Shown here piece after piece: positions 1-9,969 of a DNA stretch of 64,000 nt. The stretch spans positions 34,638,862 through 34,702,861 of the forward strand of contig CM049307.1 of the NCBI GenBank assembly GCA_026874595.1. The letters are read 5' to 3'. A program made the translations under genes and the position numbers. The DNA is from Sipunculus nudus. Taxonomy: Eukaryota > Annelida > Sipuncula > Golfingiida > Sipunculidae. The first letter of the stretch is position 1; each line of letters starts with the position of its first letter. Under the pieces are notes generated by a model, which ran no database searches, had not been told where the DNA came from, and worked only from the letters and a program-made list of their open reading frames with translations.

Positions 1-746
1 ATATTATATATAGGCGTGGTTCTCCTCTTTGATATCATATATATGCGTGGTTCTCTTCTCTGGTATCATATATATGCGTGATTCTCCTCTTTGATATCAT
101 ATATAGGCGTGGTTCTCCTCTTTGATATCATATATATGCGTGGTTCTCCTCTTTGATATTATATATAGGCGTGGTTCTCCTCTTTTATATCATATATATG
201 CGTGGTTCTCCTCTTTGATATTATATATAGGCGTGGTTCTCCTCTTTGATATCATATATATGCGTGGTTCTCCTCTTTTATATGATAAATATGCGTGGTT
301 CTGCTCTTTGATATCATATATATGAGTGGTTCACCTCTTAATTAGCATATATATGCGTGGTTCTCCTCTTTGATATCATGTATATACGTGGTTCTCCTCT
401 TTGGTATCATATATATGCGTGGTCCTCCTCTTTGATATCATATATATGCGTGGTTCTTCTCTTTGATATCATACATATGCGTGGTTTTCCTCTTTGATAT
501 CATACATAGGCGTGGTTCTCCTCTTTGATATCATATATAGGCGTGGTTCTCCTCTTTGATATAAAGTATATGCGTGGTTCTCCTCTTTGATATAATATAT
601 GCGTGGTTCTCCTCTTTGATATCATATATATGCGTGGTTCTCCTCTTTGATATCATATATATGCGTGGTTCTCCTCTCAGATATCATTTATATACGTGGT
701 TCTCCTCTTTGATATAATATATATGCGTGGTTCTCCTCTTTGTTAT
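1..746 (+). repeat. 31-bp A/T-rich tandem array
   Basis: About 24 head-to-tail copies of a 31-bp unit with core GCGTGGTTCTCCTCTTTGAT followed by a TATATA-rich spacer. Copies differ by point changes and by one or two bases in the TA tract. The array is cut by the window start, so its full size is unknown. Short open frames across it merely translate the repeat and are not genes. Confidence 0.95.
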
Positions 747-750
747 CATT

Positions 751-868
751 GAGAGTAGAACCACGCATACATATGATAACTGAGAGGAGAACAACGCTTA
801 TATATAATATCTGAGAGTACAGAACCACGCATACATATGATAATTGAGAGGAGAACAACGCTTATATA
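751..868 (-). repeat. Inverted copies of the 31-bp satellite
   Basis: Three to four units of the same satellite in reverse orientation (GAGAGGAGAACCACGC-type core), starting directly after the + array. The switch is abrupt, at about 748, so the two arrays face each other and could form a long imperfect foldback. These copies are more diverged (AACAACGC variants) than the + array. Confidence 0.85.
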
Positions 869-1384
869 TAATATTCTATCTTAATTACATTAAATGTACT
901 TAAAATATAACAGTACTTATTTTTTTATGCTTGTATATATTTAGTCTGTACATTTAAGTGTGTAGGAGGGTTTGACAATTTATTGGACATTAGTATGTAA
1001 TTATCCTGAGTTTAATTTTACACTTAGATTGCATAATATTGGATTGTTATTATTTTGTGTGAGATTAAGCTTTTCACTGACACTTTATTTCAGGTTTATA
1101 AGTTGTGTCTAACCGCATGGGGAGGCAATAACTAATCTATTTGATGTAAAAAAGTTATGTATAGGCTACAAGTATTTTTGTAAAATGTTTTGTTATTGTT
1201 AATCATTATATAGTAAAGAGATAATATATACTATTGCATGGGTACAGATTGGGGTAGTATTTTTTTTAGAGAAAATCCACCAAATTTATCCATGCATAAC
1301 ATTAAGCATTATATTTTTTATGTCAATGTACGTTGTTTCTTTTTGTTCAATAAAATTAAAAATAAATATATATATATATTTGAG
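869..1384. other. A/T-rich spacer without recognisable feature
   Basis: This segment lies between two blocks of inverted satellite. Stops are dense in all frames, and it resembles none of the repeat families elsewhere in the window. A poly-T stretch and a TATATATATA run abut the second inverted block. I see no gene. Confidence 0.6.
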
Positions 1385-1494
1385 ATGGGAACCACGCATA
1401 TATATGATATCTGAGAGGAGAACCACGCATATATATAATATCTAAGAGGAGAACCACGCATATATATATATCATATCTAAGAGGAGAACCACGG
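1385..1494 (-). repeat. Second inverted block of the 31-bp satellite
   Basis: Four units in minus orientation, reading GAACCACGCATATATATGAT and variants, closer to the + array consensus than the block at 751-868. The spacer 869-1384 therefore sits between two inverted satellite blocks. Confidence 0.85.
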
Positions 1495-1505
1495 CTCTTG
1501 CGGGT

Positions 1506-1567
1506 GTCTAGACAATGTGTCTAGACGTCTAGACACAGCGTCTAGACGTCTAGACATTGTGTCTAGA
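1506..1567. repeat. TCTAGAC palindrome cluster (long hairpin)
   Basis: Seven to eight copies of GTCTAGA/TCTAGAC are packed into about 60 bases, many as the perfect palindrome GTCTAGACGTCTAGAC. The left and right halves are near-perfect reverse complements around the ACAGC centre at about 1537, so one strand can fold into a stem of more than 20 bp. A weaker echo (GTCTAGATGTCTAGATGTC) lies at 3242-3262. Confidence 0.85.
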
Positions 1568-1633
1568 TGCAGAATTCCCAGATTATTGGATCTATATCTT
1601 TCAGCTGTTTGAAAAATTTTGGTTTGCATTTTT

Positions 1634-2975
1634 AGCAAATCTGTGTATACTTATGCAATGGTGTGGCATCGTCCGTCGTCCGTCGTGCGTCATAGCTATC
1701 TCAAACAGGGCAGGAGCTAGCATTACCAATTTTTCTGCAAAAGATTTGGCATCTAAAAAAATTTTGGATTTTTAGCGAACCTGTGAGCTTATGCAATGTT
1801 GCTGCATCGTCCATCGAGCGTCAGTGCGTCGCGCGTCGTCTCTAGTTAACCATACCTATCTCAAAAATGGCAGGAGCTAGTATCACCAGATTTTTTGCAA
1901 ATAATCAGTCATCAGTCATAATTTGTTAATTTTTTTTCTAACTGCATATTCTTAGGTTTTTGCACAGCGTCCATCTGTTCATCTGCCTTGGGATAAAAAC
2001 ACTCATATCTCTGCATTGGTTGGACCTATCGACCTGAAATTTTGCATGTGTATACATCTTGGACAGCTTTCTTGATTTTATGACAGGTGGCGCCGCCTAC
2101 ATCATGTTTAAGCTGCAGAGAGCCAAGCACATATCTTGGGAACCGTTTGACCAGTTGGGCGAACATTTTTCATGTGTATAGATCTCCCATAGCTCTTTAT
2201 CATACGCAAAACTGGTGGTGCCACCTGCAACCATTTTTGCACAGCGTCCATCTGTTCATATGCCTTGGGATAAAATCACTCATATCTCGGCAGTGGTTTG
2301 ACTTAACCACCTGAAATTTTGCAAGTTTATACATCCTTGACAGCTTTCTTGATTTTATGGCAGGTGCTACCACCTACATTCAAAATTACGCTGCAGACAT
2401 CTAAGCTCATATCTCTGGACTGGTTTGACATTTCCCCCTGAAATTTTGCATGTTTATAGATCTCACATAGCTCTTGATCATACACAAAATTGGTGGCGCC
2501 ACCTGCCACCATTTTTTGCACGGCGTCCATATGTTTGTCTGCCCTGGGCTAAGATCACTCATATCTCAGTAGTGGTTTGACTTATCTGCCTAAAATTTTG
2601 CATATGTATACAACTTGGACAGCTTTTCTGGATTTTGTGGTAGGTGGCGCAACCTACATACACATTTCGGCTGCAGACATCCATGCTAATATGCAAAACA
2701 CCTCACTCTATTTCCCCTTGCCACTCAATCAATGCCTCACTTCACCCGTCCCACTCTGATTTCGGCGGATACACGTAGTGGCTTGTCGACTACCCGTATT
2801 CTAGTTTTAAAATGTCCCAGTCCGAAACTTGCAGGTCCGAAACATCCATTTTGCTGAAGTTATAATACTAAGGTAGATATGCAGGACATAAGAGGATCAA
2901 TATTAAATTTTCAAAATAATCCTCCATTCATAATCCCAAACTTTGCACAGGTTCGCATTCAGCCTGTAGGCCTTG
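1634..2975 (+). mobile_element. Family B Helentron-like element, interrupted
   Basis: The 5' part has two tandem starts, TTTTTAGCAAATCTG at 1630 and TTTTTAGCGAACCTGTGAGC at 1770. Each is followed by GTCCGTCGTCCGTC-like sequence and 'ATCTCAAA..GGCAGGAGCTAG'. The 3' end has CACAGGTTCGC, which is the reverse complement of the 5' GCGAACCTGTG. A hairpin (AGCCTGTAGGCCT) and CTTGTTTTT follow. A family C copy interrupts it from 1957 to 2804. There is no open frame of significance. Confidence 0.65.
1957..2804 (+). mobile_element. Family C Helitron-like element, 5' truncated
   Basis: About three internal tandem units of the type 'TTTGCACAGCGTCCATCTG ... TCACTCATATCTC ... GTGGTTTGAC ... GGTGGCGCCACC'. 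They are followed by the family 3' end: GGCGGATAC, the hairpin GTAGTGGCTTGTCGACTAC, then CCGTATTCTAG. The 5' terminus with GTATCCGCC is missing. Small open frames on either strand are incidental. Confidence 0.75.
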
Positions 2976-3839
2976 TTTTTAAGAAACTGGTAAGCTGATT
3001 GGTTTAAACTTTACAAGAACTGTTCTATGTATTGTTCTCTCAGTTTTATAAGAATAGATTAGGTAAATGCAGCTTTAAAAAGGCCTTGTAGCCAATTAAA
3101 AAAGACTTTCAGTGTTTGAAAACAGATTTGGCAGCATGGCAAGTTTCAACATGTCAACTCAAGAGGTCAATCAGTGCACTCAGGTGCAGTCCAAACATCA
3201 CCATGGCAACTGACCTGGCTATGCCTGGTGTCCAGATACAGTCTAGATGTCTAGATGTCTAGAACCTACCGACTGTGTCAGATTTTACAATAGTTCAAGT
3301 TACACTCTGTATCTATAAATAACTTTGGCAGACTGCCAACCATTTTAGATTTGCCAACAGGTCAAGTTTCAGTCTGTAAGAACCAGTGGTAAGTTTCAGT
3401 CTGTAAGAGCCAGTGGTGAGGTTACATGTGGCACAGTAGGTATGCGTGACCTGGGGGAAAGCTGAACCTCCATTGCCAGGATGCATAAGGTGTGACTCAA
3501 TACCAAGGCTAAAAGAGGAACTTGTTCTTAGATTTTATAGGGAAAAAGCTAAAAAAAACATTTCAAAATGTTCTTCTCCGAAACCATGCTGCCAAATTGT
3601 CCATTCATCTGTCCCAATATCCCTCCCTGGCGAAAAGAACATATCAGAAAATCCTGACTGATACATCCTAGTTTTAAAATGTCCTAGTCCATAACATGCA
3701 GGTCCGAAATGTCCATTTGGCTGAAATCATAATGACTAAGGTAGAATGCAGGAGTCATGAAAGGGTCAGTATTAAATTTTAAAAATAAACATTCATACTC
3801 CAAAACTTGCACAGGTTCACATTAGGCCTGTAGGCCTTG
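2976..3839 (+). repeat. Family B internal and 3' fragments
   Basis: Contains B-type internal sequence, including TTTATAGGGAAAAAGCTAAA and 'CTTCTCCGAAACC.TGC.GCCAAATTGTCC', and 'AACAGATTTGGCAG' motifs. It ends in a second copy of the B 3' terminus (ACAGGTTCACATTAGGCCTG, TAGGCCTTGTTTT). The stretches TTTTAAAATGTCC and GCAGGTCCGAAA.. occur twice, at about 2804 and 3672, so this is a partial duplication of the preceding element's tail. Confidence 0.6.
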
Positions 3840-4189
3840 TTTTGTGATAAACTATATTTTTTTAATTTGCAAAACAATAATATATCTGAAAATAACACTT
3901 GATTCAGAATTCAGAATTCCAATTGCTCCTTTGTTCATCCATAATTTGGTTCATAAATTATCAAATATTGCCTACTGGTTAGTTTAAGTATATTTTAATT
4001 CCTTTAATTATTCAAAAGAAAAAAGAATTTCTCTAAAAATGCAACATCTGCACAACATGGTATCTTCTGGATTACTCCTTGAACTACTTCTTCATGAAAA
4101 GTTGTGTACATTGGATCAACACAGCTTTACATTTAAAGAAATACAGTTGTCAATAAGAAAAACATATATTGAAGTATACTTGTGGCAAA
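3840..4189. other. A/T-rich sequence, no feature seen
   Basis: Between the family B tail and the G-tract. No convincing open frame, splice-bounded segment or repeat end. Confidence 0.5.
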
Positions 4190-4201
4190 GGGGGGGGGGG
4201 G
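4190..4201 (+). repeat. Poly-G tract
   Basis: Twelve consecutive G, followed by CGGG. It is the only long G-run on this strand. All other homopolymer tracts of this kind in the window are C on the + strand. Confidence 0.9.
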
Positions 4202-4294
4202 CGGGTTAGGGCACATGAGAATAAAGTACAACCTTTGAAAGAAGGGGTGCTCTGCCAGTGTTGCATATTGCATCAACATATATTGTTAATCTGG

Positions 4295-4975
4295 TCAGGC
4301 AACATTTCGACATGGTTGGACCTACGAATCCGAAATTTGGCATACAGTTAGATGTCCTTATGTTCTCCTAACAAATCCGAAACTGAGTGTCTATCACTTC
4401 GTTTCTTTGAGAAATTAAGGAAAAACTTCAATTTTTTATTAAAAACTTATTTTCTTACTTCAGGACTGTCTAGTGTCAAAACCACTCATCTGTTTTTCTT
4501 CATATTTACCATAAATATTTCCCTATATAGTTCCTATGTACATACAAAAATTAGGTCAGTATTACATAATTTTTAAAAGTTATGGGCCCAAACATAATGC
4601 ACTTTGTAAAATGAGGAAAGACATTTAATCACTTACCACAATAAATGTGAAAGCTAGGGGCTTGTTTTCAGGGATATAACTTTATTTATTCAAAATTAAA
4701 TTCTATACCCAAAATTAGAGCAGAATCTTGTAATTTTTTCAAGATAATTAATAGCATAAATATTAAATTGAAAGCTTTAATTTTGCCCAATTTTGACCAT
4801 GGCACGTTTTTTTTCCTGCAAGTACATCTGATTTAATTTTTTACAGTAGGTACACATATGGACGTAATCTGTTAACCTTTGAAATTTGAAAATTAAGCTA
4901 AAAAATTAGGCTAGTTATTGAAGTTTTCAGAGGCTCTAATGTATTTACATTTTGAAGAACCAGACCACCCATTTT
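4295..4975 (+). repeat. Family A element body, 5'-truncated
   Basis: Starts near 'GACATGGTTGGACCTACGAATCCGAAAT' and runs through the standard family A body: GTTAGATGTCC, 'AGGACTGTCTAGTGTCAAAACCACTCATCTG', TTATGGGCCCAAACATAATG, and TTTTGACCATGGCACGTTTT. The AGCTCAGCTGAC 5' terminus is absent. The 74-residue frame at 4352-4576 is the recurrent family A frame and is probably not a gene. Confidence 0.8.
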
Positions 4976-5636
4976 TGGTCACTACAGCCTTGTCTGGGTA
5001 ACCTTATTAGTGATGCAACACTGGCGTAGCATCCCTGCTGTCAAAGATGGATGAAGAAACCTTTCAATTTTGAGGTCATGGGGTCGAAGGTCACGCCCAC
5101 AAAGCCCAATTCTTGAAAAAGCTTCAGGACCATATAAAGCCAAATAATTTGACAAAAACCTTTCATCTTGCAAATATGGCTTACCCACCCATAAATGAAG
5201 AACCCTGACAATTTTGAGATCACAGGGTCAAAGGTCACGGCCACATGGCCCACTTCTTGAAAAAGCTTGTGGACCCATTTAAAGCCAAACCTTTTGACCA
5301 AAACCTTTCATCTTGCAAATATGGCTCATCCACCCATAGATGAAGAACCCTATAAATTTTGAGGTGACGGGGTCAAAGGTCAGAGCTACAAAGCCCACTT
5401 TTTAAAAAGCTTGTGGACCCATTTTAGGCCAAACAGTTTGACCAACACCTGCCAGTTTCATCTTGCTCATATTGCTCACCCACCCATGGATGAAGAACCC
5501 TATATTTAGTTTTGATGTTACGGGAGCAAAGGTCAAGGCCAGAGAGCTGCCCTCCTCAATTTCACACTTATAATGTAAAACTGCCATTCTAATTATGCCC
5601 CATGCGAGGGGATGCTTCGCTTTCCGGTGCCCTTGT
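4976..5636 (+). repeat. Tandem ~145-bp repeat with AGGTCA direct repeats
   Basis: Four units, each containing 'GATGAAGAACCCT..AATTTTGAGGTCA', a GGGTCAAAGGTCA-type motif (at 5081, 5225, 5370 and, degenerate, 5522), 'GCCCACTTCTTGAAAAAGCTT', and 'ACCTTTCATCTTGCAAATATGGCT'. The motif spacing is 144, 145 and 153 bases. The block ends CCCCATGCGAGGGG..GGTGCCCTTGTTTT, like the 3' ends of the other families. Minus-strand open frames here are repeat translations. Confidence 0.8.
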
Positions 5637-6050
5637 TTTTTTTATTACAAATTTATCAAACTTGTAAATTAAAAAAAATATGATTCTGATAAAAACTATA
5701 AATGGAGAAAGTGGATATGCTAAAAAGAATAAAGTTTAATATAAAGTTGAGTGCATTATTCCCCTGAAAGTGAAATAAAGGTATCAGTCCATTCTGTCCA
5801 TTTGCCTGTCCATCTGTAAGTTTTTTATATGCAAACGTTTACTGTTTTTCTCATGACAGTCTTAATTGTCAGAGTATTTGTTTTGCAATTATATATTAAG
5901 AACTTTACTATAACCAAGTAGGAGGGCCATTTCCTCTTAGCTTCTTATATGCTTATACATATGAAAAACATTACAATAGAAATCAGCATATTTTGCATTT
6001 GCTAAAATTTTCCAAACTTCAGCTATGCGCCGTGACCCATGAGTTCCTTG
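5637..6050 (+). repeat. Family A 3'-terminal module
   Basis: Homologous to 27,545-27,880, 43,730-44,134 and 62,440-62,735. Shared landmarks are AAAGTGGATATGCT, 'GTGAAATAAAGGTAT.AGTCCATTCTGTCCA', and TATAACCAAGTAGGAGGGCC. The terminus AGCTATGCGCCGTGACCC, then ATGAGTTCCTTGTTTT, matches the family A 3' end. Confidence 0.75.
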
Positions 6051-6112
6051 TTTTCTAAACTTCATTAATGATTTATCATTTTGTGGGTTAGAATCCAGAT
6101 TTCCATTCATTT

Positions 6113-6175
<63 letters not shown>
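6113..6175. repeat. (TA)n microsatellite
   Basis: About 60 bases of nearly pure TA immediately upstream of the acceptor of the UBA exon. Its position 20 bases before the exon makes it part of the intron end, so length variation could affect splicing. That effect is inferred. Confidence 0.95.
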
Positions 6176-6179
<4 letters not shown>

Positions 6180-6192
6180 TTTGAAATTTTAG

Positions 6193-6599
6193 TCCATGCA
6201 ATGCTACAGAAGCTGCATATTTGATTGAAGGTGCCTCCAGTTCAAGAATTGATCAACAGATGGTGACTGCACAGATGGTAACAAGACAGGTACAGATAGC
6301 CCTTGACATGGGGTTTCCCCGCGGTCTTGTCCAGAGTGTGGTGGAGATGCAGCTGAGGAACACTGGTCAGGGATTTTCGAATGCAGAAAGTCTGGTTGAA
6401 GCTGTGTTGAATGCTGCACCAGGTTTCCCGCAGAATAACAACAATGTACCGAAAATTATCCAAGCCAGTCCACCATCAGAGAACCCACAAAGTTTTGCAG
6501 TCACTAATCAAGGACCAAAGAAAAGAGAGGTGAACAGTGCCCAGGAACAGGCAGCATGTGCAGCTTCAGAAAAACAGCCAGAGCAAAAGGGAATGGGAG
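6193..6599 (+). CDS. Internal exon with IAP-type UBA domain (partial gene)
   Basis: One open frame runs from the acceptor (TTTTAG before 6193, or CTACAG before 6210) to a donor GGAG|GTGGGT at 6600. The exon therefore ends after the first base of a codon. The translated segment contains VQIALDMGFPRGLVQSVVEM and then TGQGFSNAESLVEAVLNA. This is the MGF-type first helix and the long second half typical of the ubiquitin-associated domain between the BIR and RING parts of inhibitor-of-apoptosis proteins. The remainder (PQNNNNVPKI..., KKREVNSAQEQ) is low-complexity polar linker. UBA domains bind ubiquitin chains, and in IAPs this one supports signalling scaffolds. No BIR exon or RING cysteines are visible in the window, so family membership rests on the UBA alone. 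Upstream exons lie before the window or in unresolved sequence. The UBA-like fold is fairly sure. Assignment to an IAP is moderate. Confidence 0.7.
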
Positions 6600-6639
6600 G
6601 TGGGTGATAAAGTGGTCATCTCTTGTCTCATCTCTGGTG

Positions 6640-6976
6640 TCTTAATCACTGTATTAATTGGTTGATAATTCGGAGTTAAGCAGGATGTGCATGTTAGGTA
6701 ACTAAATCTGGGATTTACTTTTAAAAACATATCACGGATCTTTACCAAACTTGGTATATGTATAGATATGAGTAAGAGGACGACGCCTATTTAAAATGAG
6801 GTCATGACCTTTACTAGGAGAGTGTCCTTGACCTTGAATAGGTCAAATTTTGGGGAAAATCACACAAATTCTTTAAATATCTAAAGAAATCTTGCATGGA
6901 TTGATCCCATAATCAAGTTGATCGAAGATCATGGATAGGGTTGTCATGTTCCAGAAACTGGTGGTGCCACCTATTA
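6640..6976 (+). repeat. Family F repeat, left half
   Basis: Contains TATAGATATGAGTAAGAGGA, 'GGTCATGACCTTTACTAGGAGAGTGTCCTTGACCTTGAA', and 'AGAAACTGGTGGTGCCACC'. The same order is seen at 63,730-63,960. The family C element at 6977 splits this repeat. The other half continues at 8408. Confidence 0.7.
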
Positions 6977-8407
6977 TTGTATCCGCCAAAACGAAGTTTT
7001 GCGGAAACTATGTTTTTGACTGAATTTCCGGAGAACTCCTCTGAGACTATTGGAGGGATTTTCCCGAAACTTAACCAGTTATCGGGTCACCTGTGAACTG
7101 GTGCCTAACCAATTCATGTTGACCTCTGACCTTCCCTCTCTGCATAGCATCCATTTGTGCGTATGTTTCCACACATAAACCCACATATCTCGGTAACCGT
7201 TTGACCGATGAGGAAAAAAATTTTGTACAAATGTAACCCTTGGATAGCTTTATAACATACACAAACAATGGTGGCGCCACCTGCAACCATGTTTGCACAG
7301 TGTCCATCTGTTCGTCTGCCTTGGGTTAAATCACTCATATCTTTGCAGTGGTTTGACTAATTCACTTGAAATTTGGCATGCGTATACATCCTGGGTAGCT
7401 TTCTTGATTTTATGACAGGTGACGCCACCTACATTCACATTTACACTGCAGACATCCAAGCTCATATCTCGGGAACTGTTTGACCGATCTGGCCAAAATT
7501 TTGCATGTGTATAGATCTCACATAGCTCTTTATGAAACGCAAAACTTGTGGTGCCACCTGCAGCCATTTTTGCACAGCATCCGTCTTTTTGTCTGCCGTC
7601 GGATAAAATCACTCATATCTTGGCAGTGGTTTGACATATCTGCCTAAAATTTTACAGGTTTATACATCCTGGAGAGCTCTCTTGATTTTATGACAGGTGG
7701 CACCACCTACATTCTAGTTTACGCTGCAGACATCCAAGCTTATTTCTCGGGAACTGTTTGACTGATTTGGCCAAAATTTTCATGTGTATAGATCTCACAT
7801 AGCTCTTTATGAAACGCAAAACTGGTGGCGCCACCTGCAGCCATTTTTGCACAGCATCCATCTGTTTGTCTGCTGTGGGATAAAATCACTCATATCTCGG
7901 CAGTGGTTTGACATATCTGCCTAAAATTTTGCAGGTTTATAGATGCTGGACAACTCTCTTGATTTTATGACAGGTTGCGCCACCTACATTCTAGTTTACG
8001 CTGCTGACATCTAAGCTCAAATCTCGAGAACCGTTTGAACGATTGGGCCAAAATTTTGCATGTGTATAGATCTCACATAGCTCTTTATCATACTCAAAAC
8101 TGGTGGCCCCACCTGCAACCATTTTTGCACAACGTCCGTCTGTTTGTCTGCCACGGGCTAAAATCACTCATATACATGTAGTGGTTTGACTTATCTGCCT
8201 TAAATTTTGCATATGTATACTTGGACAGCTTTCTGGATTTTGTGGTAGGTGGCACAACCTTCATACACATTTCGGCTGCAGACATCCATGCTAATATGCA
8301 ACACTTGACTCTATTTCCCCTTGCCACTCAATCCATGCCTCACTTCACCCGTTCCACTCTGATTTTGGCGGATACACGTGGTCGCTTGTCGACTAGCCGT
8401 ATTCTAG
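6977..8407 (+). mobile_element. Family C Helitron-like element, full length
   Basis: Begins TTGTATCCGCCAAAACGAAG. The first bases form a hairpin, GTATCCGCCAAAAC with GTTTTGCGGAAAC. It ends with TTTTGGCGGATAC (the reverse complement of the 5' motif), a hairpin-type sequence GTGGTCGCTTGTCGACTAG, then CCGTATTCTAG. Between them lie about four tandem units carrying GGTGGCGCCACC or close variants at 7270, 7420, 7550, 7700, 7826 and 7975. There is no transposase or helicase frame. The element is non-autonomous. The related sequence at 63,900-63,940 lacks the insertion and supports the boundaries. Confidence 0.8.
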
Positions 8408-9016
8408 TTCTTTACTTGTTTTCCTGTCTTTTAATACCCCCCAAATTGCCACTTGACAGTACTGTGAGCATTATAAGTAAAAAACTAATGGACAGATATC
8501 TTTTATATTATGCATATACATAGATATGGGTTATGGGATGATGTTTATTTAAATTGGGGTCATGACCTTTCCTATGAGAGTGGCCTTGACCTTAAATATT
8601 CCCATATTTGGTGAAATTCACACAAAATCTTTAATATCTCAGTAAGGGATACATGGAATAATTCATGACATAAGATCTTGGATAGCTTTGTCTTTTGCAG
8701 AAGGCAGGTGGCGCCACCTTGTGTCGTTTTCTTGTTAAAATGATGTTAACACAATAACTTTGTAAGAATTTGAGATACAGTTACCAAACCCACAGGTTTG
8801 ATGCATCTTATCAACGGCTAGGTCAAGTTTGAACATGGATGACCTTGATGCATATTTTCAAGGTCACAGCAGAAAACTGGAGGTGCCACCTGTATTTTTT
8901 TCTCCCATCAAATCACAGCAATGTCAGTATTTAGATGCAATGTTATCATAGTGATGCATTTATTGATCATAATTAGTTTATTCATTTCCTGAAGACTGGC
9001 GGCACCACATATTTTT
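8408..9016 (+). repeat. Family F repeat, right half
   Basis: Resumes the F sequence after the family C insertion: 'ATTGCCACTTGACAGTACTGTGAGCATTATAAGTA', which recurs at the very end of the window. A second F unit follows (GGTCATGACCTTTCCTATGA, GGTGGCGCCACCTTGTGTCG, TTTTCTTGTT near 8735). Two more short units with AGGTCA-like words and 'CTGGAGGTGCCACC' extend to 9016. Confidence 0.65.
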
Positions 9017-9301
9017 AGCTAACCTGCGAGCGTATGTGATGGTGTGGCAGTCATCCGTCATCCGTTGTCCATCATACCGTCAACAATGATATGAAAAGGA
9101 AAGGTTATAGTATATATCATGCAATTTGATTTGGGGCAGATAAGATTTACATCAAATTTGGTGTGTTATGGATTATAATGAAATTTAGCTATATGCATGA
9201 ATGATATGATACCACCTACATTATGTTAATTATTTGCCTGTGCGAGAACATATATTGTCAACATGTCAGTCGGCCAAGTGTCATGACCCATGGGTCACTT
9301 G
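9017..9301 (+). mobile_element. Short 285-bp Helentron-like element
   Basis: Begins TTTTTAGCTAACCTGCGAGC, like the family B 5' end. It ends 'CAGTCGGCCAAGTGTCATGACCCATGGGTCACTTG' followed by TTAATTT, like the family E 3' end, with a perfect TGACCCATGGGTCA palindrome. It is an internally deleted, miniature member of the same superfamily with no coding capacity. Confidence 0.6.
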
Positions 9302-9889
9302 TTAATTTATTTGATAAAAGTAAAGAAATGCACCTCCCCTGGGATGTATTTATCTCATCATGCAAAGTACTACATTTGATTTTGATAATGGCACATTTTC
9401 CTCGTGTAAGTACTGTTGAGTTAATTTTCATATGATACACACGTGTTAATTGTCTCCACCAGAAAGGTATGCCTTCATTCCTGTTAATGTGTGTGTGTGT
9501 TTGTTCACAACATAGCTCATGCAAACAGGAATGGAATCCCATGAATTTCAGGGCACATAGGGAATGAGCCAATGAAGAATCCATTAGATTTTGCTGTGGG
9601 TCTGGCTCATGATCCTTATCCAAAAAGGAATATTCAAAATTATGTAGTCACATATGCGCATGGAACCTGGGAATAAGGGCGAATAAGTCAATGCAAACAA
9701 GTTTTAGGGAACATATGCACCAATGAACCTTTAAATATGGGCCTATAAGTGAATTAAATTACGGGTTGCAGAGTAACCCACATTAAGGACCACCCACATG
9801 GCAGAGGCCTGCATTCACAGGAATGCATATTTCTTGTCGGTTAAACTTTCTTGAATCATGCTTTCAAGATGAGACTTCTGTATTTTCAG
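9302..9889. other. Intron sequence without recognisable feature
   Basis: The stretch before the acidic exon. It contains a short GT run at about 9490 and no repeat terminus or convincing coding frame. It ends in the pyrimidine-rich acceptor TTCTGTATTTTCAG at 9889. Confidence 0.5.
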
Positions 9890-9969
9890 GTGCAGAAGTC
9901 ATTGATGATGAGGATCAGGATTATGCACAATATGGAGAAGATTATGCTGAGTATGATGATGACGAGTAA
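9890..9969 (+). CDS. Candidate terminal exon encoding an acidic tail
   Basis: The acceptor CTGTATTTTCAG|GTGCAG sits at 9889/9890. Joined to the UBA exon (which ends with one base, G), the frame reads GGT GCA GAA GTC and translates GAEVIDDEDQDYAQYGEDYA followed by EYDDDE and TAA at 9967-9969. The phase match with the donor at 6600 is the main support. A strongly acidic, tyrosine-containing tail is plausible as a C-terminus but is not expected after the UBA of a canonical IAP, where a RING finger normally follows. Alternatives are an alternatively spliced end, a different gene family, or a chance frame next to the GAT repeat. The stop lies where the GAT-rich array begins, and the same frame stays open beyond it. 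Confidence 0.45.

Noticed and set aside
122-325. 67-codon frame in the terminal array
   Set aside because: It consists purely of translated 31-bp satellite units, has no independent start context, and alters with each unit length change.
2950-3839. Possible tRNA B-box (GGTTCGCATTC) suggesting a tRNA-derived SINE
   Set aside because: No A-box at the proper distance and no cloverleaf. The word is explained as the 3' subterminal inverted repeat of family B.
7071-8327. Several 70-93 codon minus-strand frames with similar peptides
   Set aside because: They are translations of the tandem units of family C. The same peptides recur at 2327, 26,110, 26,407 and 58,064 because the repeat recurs, with frequent frame breaks.
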